From contig NZ_CP020555.1 of the NCBI RefSeq assembly GCF_002080455.1, positions 2,356,001-2,420,000 of the forward strand: a stretch of DNA of 64,000 nucleotides, in the 5' to 3' direction. Both the position numbers and the translations under genes were made by a program. Source of the DNA: Streptomyces sp. Sge12 (lineage in GTDB: Bacteria; Actinomycetota; Actinomycetes; Streptomycetales; Streptomycetaceae). Position 1 is the first letter of the stretch. Each line of letters begins with the position of its first letter. Below the pieces are notes generated by a model that searched no databases, was not told the origin of the DNA, and saw only the letters and a program-made list of their open reading frames with translations. Shown here in pieces: positions 45,171 to 54,318 of the stretch.

Positions 45171-45266
45171 CCCGTCGGCCGACCGGTTCCTCACCCGGTC
45201 GGCCGCCCCCGGTGGTGGCGCGGCGGCGCCTGCCGCTTGCTGGACCGGGGGAGAGAGTGAGGGCCC

Positions 45267-45911
45267 GTGAACGCCAACACCGATCGGCTCAACACGCCGC
45301 GCGCGGCCGGGATGGCGGGAATCGCCTTCGCCCTGCTGCTCGCGGCGGCCATCGTCCTGATGCGGATCGCCGTCCCGTCGGGCGACGCCGCCGAGGCGCC
45401 CATCGACCCGGACAAGCGCTGGGCGATCCAAGTGGCGCTGGAGATCGTGCCCTTCGCGGGCATCTTCTTCCTCTGGTTCATGGGCGCCCTGCGCGCGCAC
45501 ACGGGCGAGGCCGAGGACCGGTTCGTCGCCACCGTGTTCCTCGGCAGCGGATTCGTCTTCGTGGCCACCCTCTTCGCCTCCGCCGCGGCGGCGGGCACGG
45601 TGCTCGCCGAAAGCACGCCCTCCGCCTTCGGCCGCCACTACGCCTACACCCTCCTCGCGACGTACGCCATGCGGATGGCGGCCGTCTTCGTGCTCGCGAC
45701 CTCGACCATCGGGCGGATGCTCGGCGTCTTCCCCAAGTCGCTGGCGCTGCTGGGCACCGTCGTCGGTCTGGTCCTGCTCGTGGTCGCCGCCGGAGTGCCC
45801 TGGACCGAGCTGGTGTTCCCGGCCTGGGCGCTGGTGATCAGCCTGTACATCCTGCGCGCCCGGCGGGGTACCGCCCGCCGCCCCGCCCCCAACCCCACTG
45901 ATCCGCTCTGA
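45267..45911 (+). CDS. Membrane protein of unknown function
   Basis: The 214-residue protein has about five to six hydrophobic helices, the first at 15-35 (MAGIAFALLLAAAIVLM) and the last near 180-200, with short charged loops (PIDPDKRWAIQVALE). I do not recognise a functional family. The start is GTG 45267. It stands alone, about 110 bases before the ferredoxin gene. Confidence 0.72.
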   Translation: MNANTDRLNTPRAAGMAGIAFALLLAAAIVLMRIAVPSGDAAEAPIDPDKRWAIQVALEIVPFAGIFFLWFMGALRAHTGEAEDRFVATVFLGSGFVFVATLFASAAAAGTVLAESTPSAFGRHYAYTLLATYAMRMAAVFVLATSTIGRMLGVFPKSLALLGTVVGLVLLVVAAGVPWTELVFPAWALVISLYILRARRGTARRPAPNPTDPL

Positions 45912-46022
45912 CCTGCGCCTTCCTACTCCGGCAGGCGCCCTCCGGGTGCCGCATGCATGCTGGGTGATGGGGAGGAACCGTGGGTGACGGGGAGGAACGG
46001 CCGAGGGAAAGGCAGAACCGTC

Positions 46023-46286
46023 ATGAGGCTTGTCGTCGACCTCAACCGCTGCCAGGGATACGCCCAGTGCGCATTCCTCGCTCCCGATGTCTTTTCCATG
46101 CACGGGGACGAGTCGCTGCTCTACAACCCGAACGCCGATCCCGAGCAGCGCGAGGACGTCCTGCGCGCCGTGGCCGCCTGTCCGGTCCAGGCCATCCTCC
46201 TGGAGATCACGGACGAGGACATGGCGAAGATGGCTGCCCCGGACGCCGTGGCCGCAGCCGGGTCTGCTTCCGGAGGCGCGCAGTGA
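46023..46286 (+). CDS. Ferredoxin of the P450-partner type
   Basis: The 87-residue ferredoxin has a three-cysteine set, C10-x5-C16 (CQGYAQC) and C53 (CPVQAI), typical of [3Fe-4S] ferredoxins that feed bacterial cytochromes P450. The position of the missing second motif cysteine is Ala or Tyr, consistent with a 3Fe cluster. It is the first gene of a ferredoxin/reductase/P450 unit; the reductase start overlaps its stop by four bases (GTGA). ATG 46023 is preferred over upstream in-frame codons. Confidence 0.92.
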   Translation: MRLVVDLNRCQGYAQCAFLAPDVFSMHGDESLLYNPNADPEQREDVLRAVAACPVQAILLEITDEDMAKMAAPDAVAAAGSASGGAQ

Positions 46287-47686
46287 CCGCAGCAGGAACG
46301 CACGACGGATCCCTGGAGCACCTCAAGCGCGAGGGCCGCATCGTCGTCGTCGGCGCTTCACTGGCCGGGCTGCGGGCCGCCGAGACCATGCGCGAGAAGG
46401 GCTTCGCCGGTTCGCTCACCATGATCGGCGACGAACCGTACGAGCCGTACGACCGGCCTCCGCTGTCCAAGCAGGTCCTGCTGGGCAACGCGGTCGCCGA
46501 CCACACGGCGCTCCCCCGCCGCCGCGCGATCGACGCCGACTGGCGCCTGGGCGTCCCGGCCACGGGCCTGGACATGTCCGCCCGCCGGGTCCGGCTCGGC
46601 AACGGCGACGAGGTCGAGTACGACCGGCTGCTGATCGCCACCGGTGTACGCGCCCGGCCCTGGCCCAACGCCGAGGAGGGCGCCCTACAGGGCGTCTTCG
46701 TCCTGCGCACCCGCGACGACGGCGAGGCACTCGAACGGGCCCTCGCCGCCGGCCCCCGCCGGGTCCTGGTCATCGGCGCCGGGTTCACCGGATCCGAGAT
46801 CGCCTCCGCCTGCCGCGAGCGCGGCCTGGAGGTCACCGTCGCCGAACGGGGCGGGGCACCGCTCGTCGGTGCGCTGGGCGGGGTCATCGGCGCGGTGGCG
46901 GCCGAGATGCACCGCGAGAACGGCGTCGACCTGCGCACCGGGGTCATGGTGACCTCGCTGGAGGGTGACCCCTCCGGGCGGGTCCGCGCCGCGCACCTCT
47001 CCGACGGGTCCACCGTGGAGGCGGACGTCGTGGTCGTCTCGCTGGGCGCGCAGCGCAACACCGAGTGGCTCGCCGGCTCCGGGCTGGGCGCCGGCCCGCG
47101 GGGCATCGCCTGCGACGCGGGCTGCCGGGCCTTCGACGTCCGGGGCATCGTCACCGACGACATCTATGTGGCGGGTGACGTGGCGCGTTCCCCGCACGCC
47201 CTGTTCGGCTACCAGTTCCTGTCGCTGGAGCACTGGGGCAATGCCGTCGCACAGGCCGACACCGCCGCGCACAACATGCTGAGCGAGAGCGCCGACCGCC
47301 GTCCCCACCTGTGGGTTCCGGCGTTCTGGTCCTCCCAGTTCGGCGTGAACATCAAGTCGGTCGGGGTGCCGCCGATGGGGACCGAGATCCTGATCACGCA
47401 GGGCTCGCTCGCCGAGCGTCGGTTCGCGGCCGTGTACGGGTACCAGGGCCGCGTGATCGCCGCCGTCACCTTCGACAACTGCCGCTGGCTGCCGTTCTAC
47501 GAGCAGCAGATCGAGTCCACGGCGCCGTTCCCGCCGCCGTTCTCCACGGTGGACCGCAGGTCCGACGGGGCGAAGCCGCTGCCGGCCGACTTCCCCGACC
47601 CGTCGGTCCCGACGCACGGACCGACCATCACGCTGAGCGGCTACTCGCCGGCCGACCGGAAGATGACCTTCACCCCAGGCAGATGA
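46283..47686 (+). CDS. FAD-dependent ferredoxin reductase
   Basis: The 467-residue flavoprotein belongs to the putidaredoxin/rhodocoxin reductase class. The FAD fold VVVGASLAGLRAAE is near residue 20, the NAD(P)H fold VLVIGAGFTGSEIA near 165, and GDVARSP is the C-terminal FAD contact. It passes electrons from NAD(P)H to the ferredoxin encoded immediately before it. The start GTG 46283 overlaps the ferredoxin stop. The C-terminal extension of about 50 residues is Pro-rich (FPPPFSTVDRRSDG). Confidence 0.92.
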   Translation: MTAAGTHDGSLEHLKREGRIVVVGASLAGLRAAETMREKGFAGSLTMIGDEPYEPYDRPPLSKQVLLGNAVADHTALPRRRAIDADWRLGVPATGLDMSARRVRLGNGDEVEYDRLLIATGVRARPWPNAEEGALQGVFVLRTRDDGEALERALAAGPRRVLVIGAGFTGSEIASACRERGLEVTVAERGGAPLVGALGGVIGAVAAEMHRENGVDLRTGVMVTSLEGDPSGRVRAAHLSDGSTVEADVVVVSLGAQRNTEWLAGSGLGAGPRGIACDAGCRAFDVRGIVTDDIYVAGDVARSPHALFGYQFLSLEHWGNAVAQADTAAHNMLSESADRRPHLWVPAFWSSQFGVNIKSVGVPPMGTEILITQGSLAERRFAAVYGYQGRVIAAVTFDNCRWLPFYEQQIESTAPFPPPFSTVDRRSDGAKPLPADFPDPSVPTHGPTITLSGYSPADRKMTFTPGR

Positions 47687-47759
47687 CCTTCATCCCCGCG
47701 CACCCCCGGCCGCGCCGCGACCGCACCGCGCCCTCACCCGAGGATCACGAGGACCCGTC

Positions 47760-49007
47760 ATGACACAAGCCATCCTGCGGGAGATCATCGACTACGCGAA
47801 CCGCGCGAATCCGTACCCGCTGTACGAGGAGCTCCGCAAGACACCGGTGTCCCACGACGGGGACGGCCCGTACGTCGTCAGCACGTACTACGAGATCCAC
47901 AGCCTGCTGCACGACCCGCGGATCAGCTCCGACGCCAAGAACCTGAAGGCGACCGGTGACGATCCGCTGGCGGGCCAGTCCGACGAGGAGGGGACCACGC
48001 TGCCCCCGTCGTTCCTCAAGCTCGACCCGCCGGACCACGACCGGCTGCGGCGGATGACGAACCGGCCGTTCGGCCCGCCGCACGCCCCCCACCGGGTGCA
48101 CGACATGCGCGACGAGCTGGGCGGCATCGTCTCCGGGCTGATCGACGGCATCGTGGAGAGCGGGCAGCTGGACCGGATCGACCTGGTCGACCAGTTCGCC
48201 TACCCCTTCCCGGTCACGGTCATCTGCCGGCTCCTCGGTGTGCCCCGCGAGGACGAGCCGCGCTTCCACGTGTGGGCGGAGACCCTGGCCGCCAGCCTGG
48301 ACCCCGACCCGGACGCCGACCCCACGCAGCACGGCAAGGGCTCCATGGACGCCCGCATGGAGCTGGGCATGTACCTGGCCGGGCTGATCGAGGAGCGCCG
48401 CAAGAACCCCGGCGACGACATGCTGTCCCAGCTGGCGACGGCGGACGGCCCGGACGGCGCGATGACCACCATGGAGGCGCTCAGCACCGCGGCGCTGCTG
48501 CTGATCGCGGGCCACGAGACCACGGTCAACCTCATCACCAACGGCATGCTGACGCTGCTGCGCCACCCGGAGGTCCTCGACCGGCTGCGCAACGACCCGG
48601 ACCTGGCGGTCCCGATCGTCGAGGAACTGCTGCGCTACGAGCCGCCCGTGCAGTTGCTGCCCCAGCGCACCACCCTCTCCGACATCGAGGTCGCCGGTGT
48701 CACCATCCCCAAGGGCGCGTCCGTGTGGCTGATGCTGGCCGCCGGCAACCGCGACCCGAAGCGGTTCGAGGACCCGGACCGCTTCGACCCGGACCGCAAG
48801 GACATCCAGCACCTCGGCCTCGGCAGCGGCATCCACAGCTGCTTCGGGGCGCCGCTGGCCCGGCAGGAGGCCCAGCTGGCACTGAGCGAGCTGGCCCGCC
48901 GGCTGGAGAACCCGCGGCTGCTGGAGGACCCGCCGCAGTACCGCCAGAACTCGGTCCTGCGCGGCCCGCGCCACCTGCCGATCGCCTGCGACGGCATCCG
49001 GCCCTAG
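47760..49007 (+). CDS. Cytochrome P450
   Basis: The 415-residue bacterial class I P450 has the I-helix motif AGHETT (250-255), the ExxR pair Glu 289/Arg 292 and the haem-ligand Cys 361 in LGSGIHSCFG. The usual FxxGxxxCxG phenylalanine is leucine here. It uses the ferredoxin and reductase encoded just upstream, giving a self-contained monooxygenase system. The substrate is not evident, and no antibiotic assembly-line genes are nearby. Its TAG stop overlaps the opposite-strand TAG of the thiamine ATPase gene in a CTAG palindrome. Confidence 0.95.
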   Translation: MTQAILREIIDYANRANPYPLYEELRKTPVSHDGDGPYVVSTYYEIHSLLHDPRISSDAKNLKATGDDPLAGQSDEEGTTLPPSFLKLDPPDHDRLRRMTNRPFGPPHAPHRVHDMRDELGGIVSGLIDGIVESGQLDRIDLVDQFAYPFPVTVICRLLGVPREDEPRFHVWAETLAASLDPDPDADPTQHGKGSMDARMELGMYLAGLIEERRKNPGDDMLSQLATADGPDGAMTTMEALSTAALLLIAGHETTVNLITNGMLTLLRHPEVLDRLRNDPDLAVPIVEELLRYEPPVQLLPQRTTLSDIEVAGVTIPKGASVWLMLAAGNRDPKRFEDPDRFDPDRKDIQHLGLGSGIHSCFGAPLARQEAQLALSELARRLENPRLLEDPPQYRQNSVLRGPRHLPIACDGIRP

Positions 49008-50032
49008 ACCGTCTGCGGCGGAAGGACGACCACCTCGGCGGGGGTGAAGGTCACCTCGACCCGGTCCCCCACGGCCGGCGCCCCCGCCAGCCCGCACTCC
49101 GCCTCCAGTACCGGACCGGCCTCCGGCCGCAGCAGCAGCGCGACGTGCGTGCCGCGGAAGGTGCGGGACACCACCTCGCACCGCAGGCCCGCCGCGCAGA
49201 GCACGACCCCCGCCGGGCGGATCAGCAGCCGCTGCTCCCCGTCGGGGGATCCGGCCGGTACCGGCACCTTGCCCCACGCCGTGGCGGCCGCGGTGCCCGA
49301 GACCACGGCCGGGACCACGTTCTCGAAGCCGAGGAACCGCGCCACGAACTCCGACGCGGGCCGCTGCCACACCTCCAGCGGGGTGCCGGCCTGCGCGATC
49401 CGCCCGTCCTTCATCACCACCACCCGGTCGGCCAGGGCGAAGGCCTCGCCCTGGTCGTGCGTGACGGCCAGTACGGTCGTGCCCAGCCGGGAGAACAGCC
49501 CCCGCAGCTCCACCACGAGCCGCTCCCGGAGCCCCCGGTCCAGCTGGCCCAGCGGCTCGTCGAGCATCAGCAGCCGCGGCGAGGGAGCCAGCGCCCGGGC
49601 CAGTGCCACCCGTTGCTGCTCGCCGCCCGACAGGGAGGCCACCGCCCGGCCCTGGGCCCCGGGGAGCCCGACCAGTTCCAGCAACTGGGCGACCTCGGCC
49701 GCGTACGAAGCCCGCCCGGCCCCCCGCATCCGCAGCCCGAAGGAGACGTTCGCGCCGACGTCGCGGTGCGGGAAGAGCTGGTGGTCCTGGAACATCAGGC
49801 CCACGCCCCGCCGGTGCACCGGTACGCCGGACTGGTCGGCCCCGCCCAGCAGGACCCGGCCGGCGGAGACCCGCTGGAGCCCGGCGACGACCCGCAGCAG
49901 CGTGGACTTGCCGCTCCCGCTCGGTCCCAGCACGCACACGACCTCGTGGTCGGCGACCGCGAGGTCCACGGCGTCCACGACCGCGCGCTCACCGAAGCGG
50001 ACCGACACCCCTTCCAGCTGAAGCAGTGTCAT
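49004..50032 (-). CDS. Thiamine-type ABC transporter ATP-binding protein
   Basis: The 342-residue ATPase has Walker A GPSGSGKST, signature LSGGEQQRVALARAL, Walker B LLMLDEPLGQLD and switch His AVTHDQGEA, plus a C-terminal TOBE-like domain (about 250-340). It is the last gene of the riboswitch-controlled thiamine operon. The start ATG 50032 overlaps the permease stop (TGATG). By membership in the operon it drives import of thiamine or a thiamine phosphate. Confidence 0.9.
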   Translation of the reverse strand: MTLLQLEGVSVRFGERAVVDAVDLAVADHEVVCVLGPSGSGKSTLLRVVAGLQRVSAGRVLLGGADQSGVPVHRRGVGLMFQDHQLFPHRDVGANVSFGLRMRGAGRASYAAEVAQLLELVGLPGAQGRAVASLSGGEQQRVALARALAPSPRLLMLDEPLGQLDRGLRERLVVELRGLFSRLGTTVLAVTHDQGEAFALADRVVVMKDGRIAQAGTPLEVWQRPASEFVARFLGFENVVPAVVSGTAAATAWGKVPVPAGSPDGEQRLLIRPAGVVLCAAGLRCEVVSRTFRGTHVALLLRPEAGPVLEAECGLAGAPAVGDRVEVTFTPAEVVVLPPQTV

Positions 50033-51786
50033 CAGAACTCTCCGGAGGTCTTGTCGGGGCGCAGCCGCTCCAGCACCAGCAGGGACGCCGCGCACACCAG
50101 CATCAAAATCGTGCTCAGGGCCATCGCCTGCCCGTAGTTCAGCTCCCCGGCCCGCCCCAGCAGCCGCGCCACGGCGACCGGCAGCGTCGGCCGGTCCGCC
50201 CGCGCGATGAACACGGTCGCGCCGAACTCCCCCAGCGACACGGCGAAGGCGAACCCGGCCGCGATCAGCAGGGCCCGCCGCACCAGCGGAAGGTCCACCT
50301 CCCGCCAGGCCCGCAGGGGTGAGGCGCCGAGCACCGCGGCGGCCTCCCGCAGCCGCCCGTCCACCGCGCGCAGTACCGGCAGCATGGTCCGTACGACGAA
50401 GGGCACGCCCACCAGCGCCTGGGCCAGCGGGACCAGGATCCACGAGGTCCGCAGGTCCAGCGGCGGCTTGTCGAGGGTGATCAGGAAGCCGAAGCCCACC
50501 GTCACGGCGGACACCCCGAGCGGGAGCATCAGCAGCGCATCGAAGCCCCGTACGAAGCGGCCACCGCGCCGGGTGAGTGCCGCGGCCGCGAGGCCCCCGA
50601 CGAACAGGGCGATCGCGGTGGCGGCCAGCGCGTACTGCAGGGAGTTCCAGATCGCCTCCAGGGGCGCCACCAGGAAGGTCCCGCCGCCGGCGCCGGCGTC
50701 CTGCAGCGCGCGGTAGAAGCCGAGGCCGTAGCCGCCGGGGGCGTCGAACGATCGTTCGACCAATACGCCCAGCGGCAGCACGATCAGCAGGGCGACGGTC
50801 AGGAGCACGCCGCCCAGCAGGGCGCGCTGGGCCCAGCCGCGCGGCGGGTGCGTGGTGCGGCCCGGGTCCACCAGCCGCAGCGCGGTCTCGCGCCTGCGCA
50901 CGGTCCAGGCGTGCACGGCGAGGATCCCGCCGATCGCGGCGAACTGCACCATCGTCAGCACGGCGGCCGTCGGCAGGTCCAGGAGCTGCGCGGTCTGCCG
51001 GTAGACCTCCACCTCCAGGGTGGAGTACGCGGGTCCGCCCAGGATCAGTACGACGCCGAAGGAGCTGAAGGTGAACAGGAACACCATCAGCGAGGCGGCG
51101 GCCACCGCCGGGACCAGCGCGGGCAGCGTCACCCGCCGCCACGCGGTGAACCGCCCGGCGCCCAGGACCCGGGCGGCCTCCTCCTGGCGCGGATCCAGCT
51201 GGGCCCACAGCCCGCCGACCGTGCGGACGACGACGGCGTAGTTGAAGAAGACGTGGGCGAGCAGGATCGCCCAGACGGTGGTGTCGAGCCGGAAGCCCAG
51301 CAGTTCGTCGGTGAGTCCGCCCCGCCCCAGCAGCGCGAGGAAGGCGGTGCCGACCACCACGGTGGGCAGGACGAAGGGAACGGTCACCACGGCCCGCAGC
51401 AGTTGCTTGCCGGGGAACTCGAAGCGGGCGAAGACGTACGCACCGGGGAGGGCGATCACGAGCGTGAGCAGGGTGGAGGCGAACGCCTGCCAGGTGGTGA
51501 ACCACAGCACGTCGGCGATGTCGGGCCGGGTCAGCACCTCGGCGAACCGGCCGAACTGCCACCCCTCGTCGGTCCTGAGGCCGCGCCCCACGATCGCGGC
51601 GACGGGGTAGGCGAAGAACAGCCCGAAGAAGACGAGGGGCAGGACCATCAGGGCGAGCCGCACGGCCGTCGCCCGCGCCCCCTCGCGGGGGCCGGGGCCA
51701 AGGCCCGGGCCGGGGCCCGGCGCGGCGCCCCCCGACGCCGCGCCCGGCTCCTTGGTACCGCTTACTTCACGACGAGCGAGGTCCAT
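50032..51786 (-). CDS. Fused two-domain thiamine-type ABC permease (ThiP-like)
   Basis: The 584-residue permease contains two tandem permease domains (about 50-310 and 330-580), each with an EAA loop (EEAARVLGAGRFTAWR and REAAAVLGASPLRAWR). Such fusions are typical of the thiamine/iron ThiP/FbpB family, in which one polypeptide forms the whole pore. The N-terminus is Gly/Pro/Ala-rich. ATG 51786 is taken as start, overlapping the binding-protein gene by 25 bases; a GTG at 51798 is an alternative. Confidence 0.9.
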   Translation of the reverse strand: MDLARREVSGTKEPGAASGGAAPGPGPGLGPGPREGARATAVRLALMVLPLVFFGLFFAYPVAAIVGRGLRTDEGWQFGRFAEVLTRPDIADVLWFTTWQAFASTLLTLVIALPGAYVFARFEFPGKQLLRAVVTVPFVLPTVVVGTAFLALLGRGGLTDELLGFRLDTTVWAILLAHVFFNYAVVVRTVGGLWAQLDPRQEEAARVLGAGRFTAWRRVTLPALVPAVAAASLMVFLFTFSSFGVVLILGGPAYSTLEVEVYRQTAQLLDLPTAAVLTMVQFAAIGGILAVHAWTVRRRETALRLVDPGRTTHPPRGWAQRALLGGVLLTVALLIVLPLGVLVERSFDAPGGYGLGFYRALQDAGAGGGTFLVAPLEAIWNSLQYALAATAIALFVGGLAAAALTRRGGRFVRGFDALLMLPLGVSAVTVGFGFLITLDKPPLDLRTSWILVPLAQALVGVPFVVRTMLPVLRAVDGRLREAAAVLGASPLRAWREVDLPLVRRALLIAAGFAFAVSLGEFGATVFIARADRPTLPVAVARLLGRAGELNYGQAMALSTILMLVCAASLLVLERLRPDKTSGEF

Positions 51787-52859
51787 GCCTTGACCCACTG
51801 CTCACGGTTCTTGGCGATGGTCTCCGGAGCGACGTTCACGGGCTTCTCGACGACCACGCCGTGCTTGGTGAACAGCTCCGGCAGGACGGCGTCCTTCGTC
51901 ACCGGGTTCACGAACATCTGGAGCGGCATGTCCTCCTGGAACTTCTTGCTGACCAGGAAGTCCACGAGGGCCTTGCCGCCCTCCTCGTTCTCGGCGCCCT
52001 TCAGCAGACCCGCGAACTCGATCTGGCGGAAGCAGGTGCCGGTGGAGACGCCCGTGGGGGCCTCGGCCGGCTGCGGCTCGCCGTACAGGACCTCGACCGG
52101 CGGGCTGGAGGCGTAGGAGACGACCAGCGGGCGGTCGCCCTTGGCCTTCTTGCCGCCCGCGGAGCCGGAGAAGCGCTCGTTGTAGGCCTGCTCCCAGCCG
52201 TCGACGACCTCGACGCCGTTGGCCTTCAGCTTGCTCCAGTAGTCCTTCCAGCCCTCGTCGCCGTACTGGCCGACGGAGGCGAGCAGGAAGCCGAGGCCGG
52301 GCGAGGAGGTCGCGGCGTTCTCGGTGACCAGCAGGTTCTTGTACTCCGGCTTGATCAGGTCGTCCAGCGTCTGCGGCGGGGCCAGCTTCTTCTCGGCGAA
52401 GTAGGCCTTGTCGTAGTTGACGCAGATGTCACCGGAGTCGATCGGGGTGACCCGGTGCTCCTTGTCGAGCACGTACTCGGGCTTCACCTCGGCCAGGCCC
52501 TTGGCCTCGTACGGAGTGAAGATGCCGTTGTCGAGGGCGCGCGAGAGGAGCGTGTTGTCCACGCCGAAGAAGACGTCGCCGCGGGGGGAGCCCTTGGTGA
52601 GGATCTCCTGGTTCAGCGCGGTGCCCGCGTCCCCGGACTTCAGCACCTTGACGGTGTAGCCGCTCTGCGCCTCGAACTCCTTGAGGACCGTGTCGGTCAC
52701 GTTGAAGGAGTCGTGGGAGACGAGCGTGACGGTCTTGGACTTCGGGGCGTCGCTCGCGCCGTCGTTCTTGTCCTTGGCGTCGCCGCCACAGGCGCTGAGC
52801 GTGGTGACGCCCAGCGCGGCCGCGAGCGCGGCGCCCGCGATCTTCTTGGTGGTGCTCAT
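51762..52859 (-). CDS. Thiamine-binding lipoprotein (ThiB/TbpA-like)
   Basis: The 365-residue periplasmic-type binding protein has a lipoprotein signal with lipobox LSAC (about residue 24) and a mature domain starting TVTLVSHDSFNV, with GSPRGDVFFGVDNTLLSRAL and GICVNYD-like blocks typical of thiamine-binding proteins. It delivers thiamine or its phosphates to the fused permease. The start ATG 52859 follows AGGAGG, which lies in a hairpin (52870-52888). The TPP riboswitch upstream confirms the substrate class. Confidence 0.92.
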   Translation of the reverse strand: MSTTKKIAGAALAAALGVTTLSACGGDAKDKNDGASDAPKSKTVTLVSHDSFNVTDTVLKEFEAQSGYTVKVLKSGDAGTALNQEILTKGSPRGDVFFGVDNTLLSRALDNGIFTPYEAKGLAEVKPEYVLDKEHRVTPIDSGDICVNYDKAYFAEKKLAPPQTLDDLIKPEYKNLLVTENAATSSPGLGFLLASVGQYGDEGWKDYWSKLKANGVEVVDGWEQAYNERFSGSAGGKKAKGDRPLVVSYASSPPVEVLYGEPQPAEAPTGVSTGTCFRQIEFAGLLKGAENEEGGKALVDFLVSKKFQEDMPLQMFVNPVTKDAVLPELFTKHGVVVEKPVNVAPETIAKNREQWVKAWTSLVVK

Positions 52860-52869
52860 TGGTGAATTC

Positions 52870-52888
52870 CTCCTGGGATGTCCAGGAG
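52870..52888 (-). promoter_or_regulatory. Ribosome-site-sequestering hairpin in the thiamine leader
   Basis: On the minus strand CTCCTGG pairs with CCAGGAG across a 5-base loop, and the second arm contains the AGGAGG ribosome site of the binding-protein gene. This suits translational control by the upstream TPP riboswitch. Confidence 0.6.
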
Positions 52889-52896
52889 AAGACGCG

Positions 52897-52937
52897 GCCC
52901 TGCCCGGCGCTCTGTGCGAGCGGGCGCCGGGCAGGGC
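52897..52937 (-). terminator. 14-bp hairpin in the thiamine leader
   Basis: GCCCTGCCCGGCGC (52897-52910) and its exact complement (52924-52937) flank a 13-base loop between the TPP aptamer and the binding-protein start. It is a strong terminator-like element that could be the transcriptional arm of the riboswitch. Confidence 0.7.
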
Positions 52938-52956
52938 GCAACAGCAAGAGTGGTGA

Positions 52957-53049
52957 CCGAACTTCCTACCCCGAATGACCGGGGCGAGGTTCAGAGGGTC
53001 TGCGGATGACGGATACCGCACTCTCAGCGCTGTGGCGCTCCCCTGTCGG
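52957..53049 (-). promoter_or_regulatory. TPP riboswitch (THI element)
   Basis: Read on the minus strand, the conserved THI-box pieces appear in order: CAGGGGAGCGCC, GCTGAGAGTGCGG, ACCCTCTGAACCTC, CCGGTCATTCGGGGTAGGAAG. CCGA/TCGG ends can close P1. Thiamine pyrophosphate binding would shut off the downstream thiamine ABC operon through the hairpins at 52897-52937 and 52870-52888. This fixes the transporter's substrate as thiamine-related. Confidence 0.95.
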
Positions 53050-53112
53050 AATATGAAATTGGTTCGGCCACAGGGTACCCCGTGGCCGAATAGCGTCGAA
53101 CAGAAGCGAAAT

Positions 53113-54225
53113 CTAGCGCTCCGAGGCCGCCAGCTGGCCGCACGCGCCGTCGATCTCCTGGCCCCTCGTGTCCCGTACGGTCACGGGCACGCCGTGGCGG
53201 GCGATGGCCTCCACGAAGGCCTTCTCGTCCTCGGGCCGCGAGGCGGTCCACTTGGAGCCCGGCGTCGGGTTCAGCGGGATCAGGTTGACGTGCACACGCT
53301 TGCCCTTGAGCAGCTTGCCCAGGAGGTCACCGCGCCAGGCCTGGTCGTTGATGTCGCGGATCAGGGCGTACTCGATCGAGATCCGGCGGCCGGACTTCTC
53401 CGCGTACTCCCAGGCCGCGCCGAGCACCTCGCGGACGTTCCAGCGGGTGTTGACCGGGACCAGGGTGTCGCGCAGCTCGTCGTCGGGCGCGTGCAGCGAA
53501 ACGGCGAGGCGGCACTTGAACCCCTCGTCGGCGAAGCGCAGCATGGCCGGAACCAGACCGACGGTGGAGACGGTGATACCGCGCTGCGACAGGCCCAGGC
53601 CGTCGGGCTCCGGGTCGGTGAGCCGGCGGATGGCGCCGACCACGCGGTTGTAGTTGGCGAGCGGCTCGCCCATGCCCATGAAGACGATGTTCGACAGGCG
53701 TGCCGGGCCCCCGGGGACCTCGCCGTCGCGCAGCGCCCGCATGCCGTCGACGATCTGGTGCACGATCTCGGCGGTGGAGAGGTTGCGGTCGAGGCCCGCC
53801 TGGCCGGTGGCGCAGAACGGGCAGTTCATGCCGCAGCCGGCCTGCGAGGAGATGCACATGGTGACCCGGTCGGGGTAGCGCATCAGCACGGACTCGACGA
53901 GGGTGCCGTCGTGCAGCTTCCACAGGGTCTTGCGGGTGGTGTCGTCGTCGCACGAGATGTGCCGGAGGACGCTCATGAGGTCCGGCAGCAGCTCCTGCTG
54001 GAGCTTCTCCCGCGAGCCCGCCGGGATGTCGGTCCACTCGGCCGGGTCGTGCGCGTACCGCGCGAAGTAGTGCTGGGAGAGCTGCTTGGCCCGGAACGGC
54101 TTCTCGCCGATCGCGGCGACCGCCTCGCGGCGCTCGGCCGGGGTCATGTCGGCGAGGTGCCGGGGCGGCTTCTTGGCCCCGCGGGGGGCGACGAAGGTGA
54201 GCTCTCCCGGAACGGGGCGGGCCAT
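53113..54225 (-). CDS. rlmN: Dual-specificity rRNA/tRNA adenine-C2 methyltransferase RlmN
   Basis: RlmN is a radical SAM enzyme that methylates C2 of A2503 in 23S rRNA and A37 in some tRNAs. The 370-residue protein has the cluster motif CGMNCPFC (Cys 131, 135, 138), [10 protein letters not shown] for SAM binding, and a C-terminal catalytic Cys in DGACGQL. The start is ATG 54225. It follows cdsA with a 94-base gap on the same strand. The thiamine operon is downstream, separated by the riboswitch leader. Confidence 0.96.
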   Translation of the reverse strand: MARPVPGELTFVAPRGAKKPPRHLADMTPAERREAVAAIGEKPFRAKQLSQHYFARYAHDPAEWTDIPAGSREKLQQELLPDLMSVLRHISCDDDTTRKTLWKLHDGTLVESVLMRYPDRVTMCISSQAGCGMNCPFCATGQAGLDRNLSTAEIVHQIVDGMRALRDGEVPGGPARLSNIVFMGMGEPLANYNRVVGAIRRLTDPEPDGLGLSQRGITVSTVGLVPAMLRFADEGFKCRLAVSLHAPDDELRDTLVPVNTRWNVREVLGAAWEYAEKSGRRISIEYALIRDINDQAWRGDLLGKLLKGKRVHVNLIPLNPTPGSKWTASRPEDEKAFVEAIARHGVPVTVRDTRGQEIDGACGQLAASER

Positions 54226-54318
54226 GGCAGGTACTCCTTGTAAGACGAAAGGCGCGCCGCAGAAGCAGCGCGCCCTCCAAGAGTAACCGCCCGGCGTCCT
54301 ACGACGCCTTTCCGCAGG

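Noticed and set aside
46023..49007. Part of an antibiotic gene cluster
   Set aside because: Only ferredoxin, reductase and P450 are present; no synthase, tailoring, resistance or pathway regulator genes flank them.
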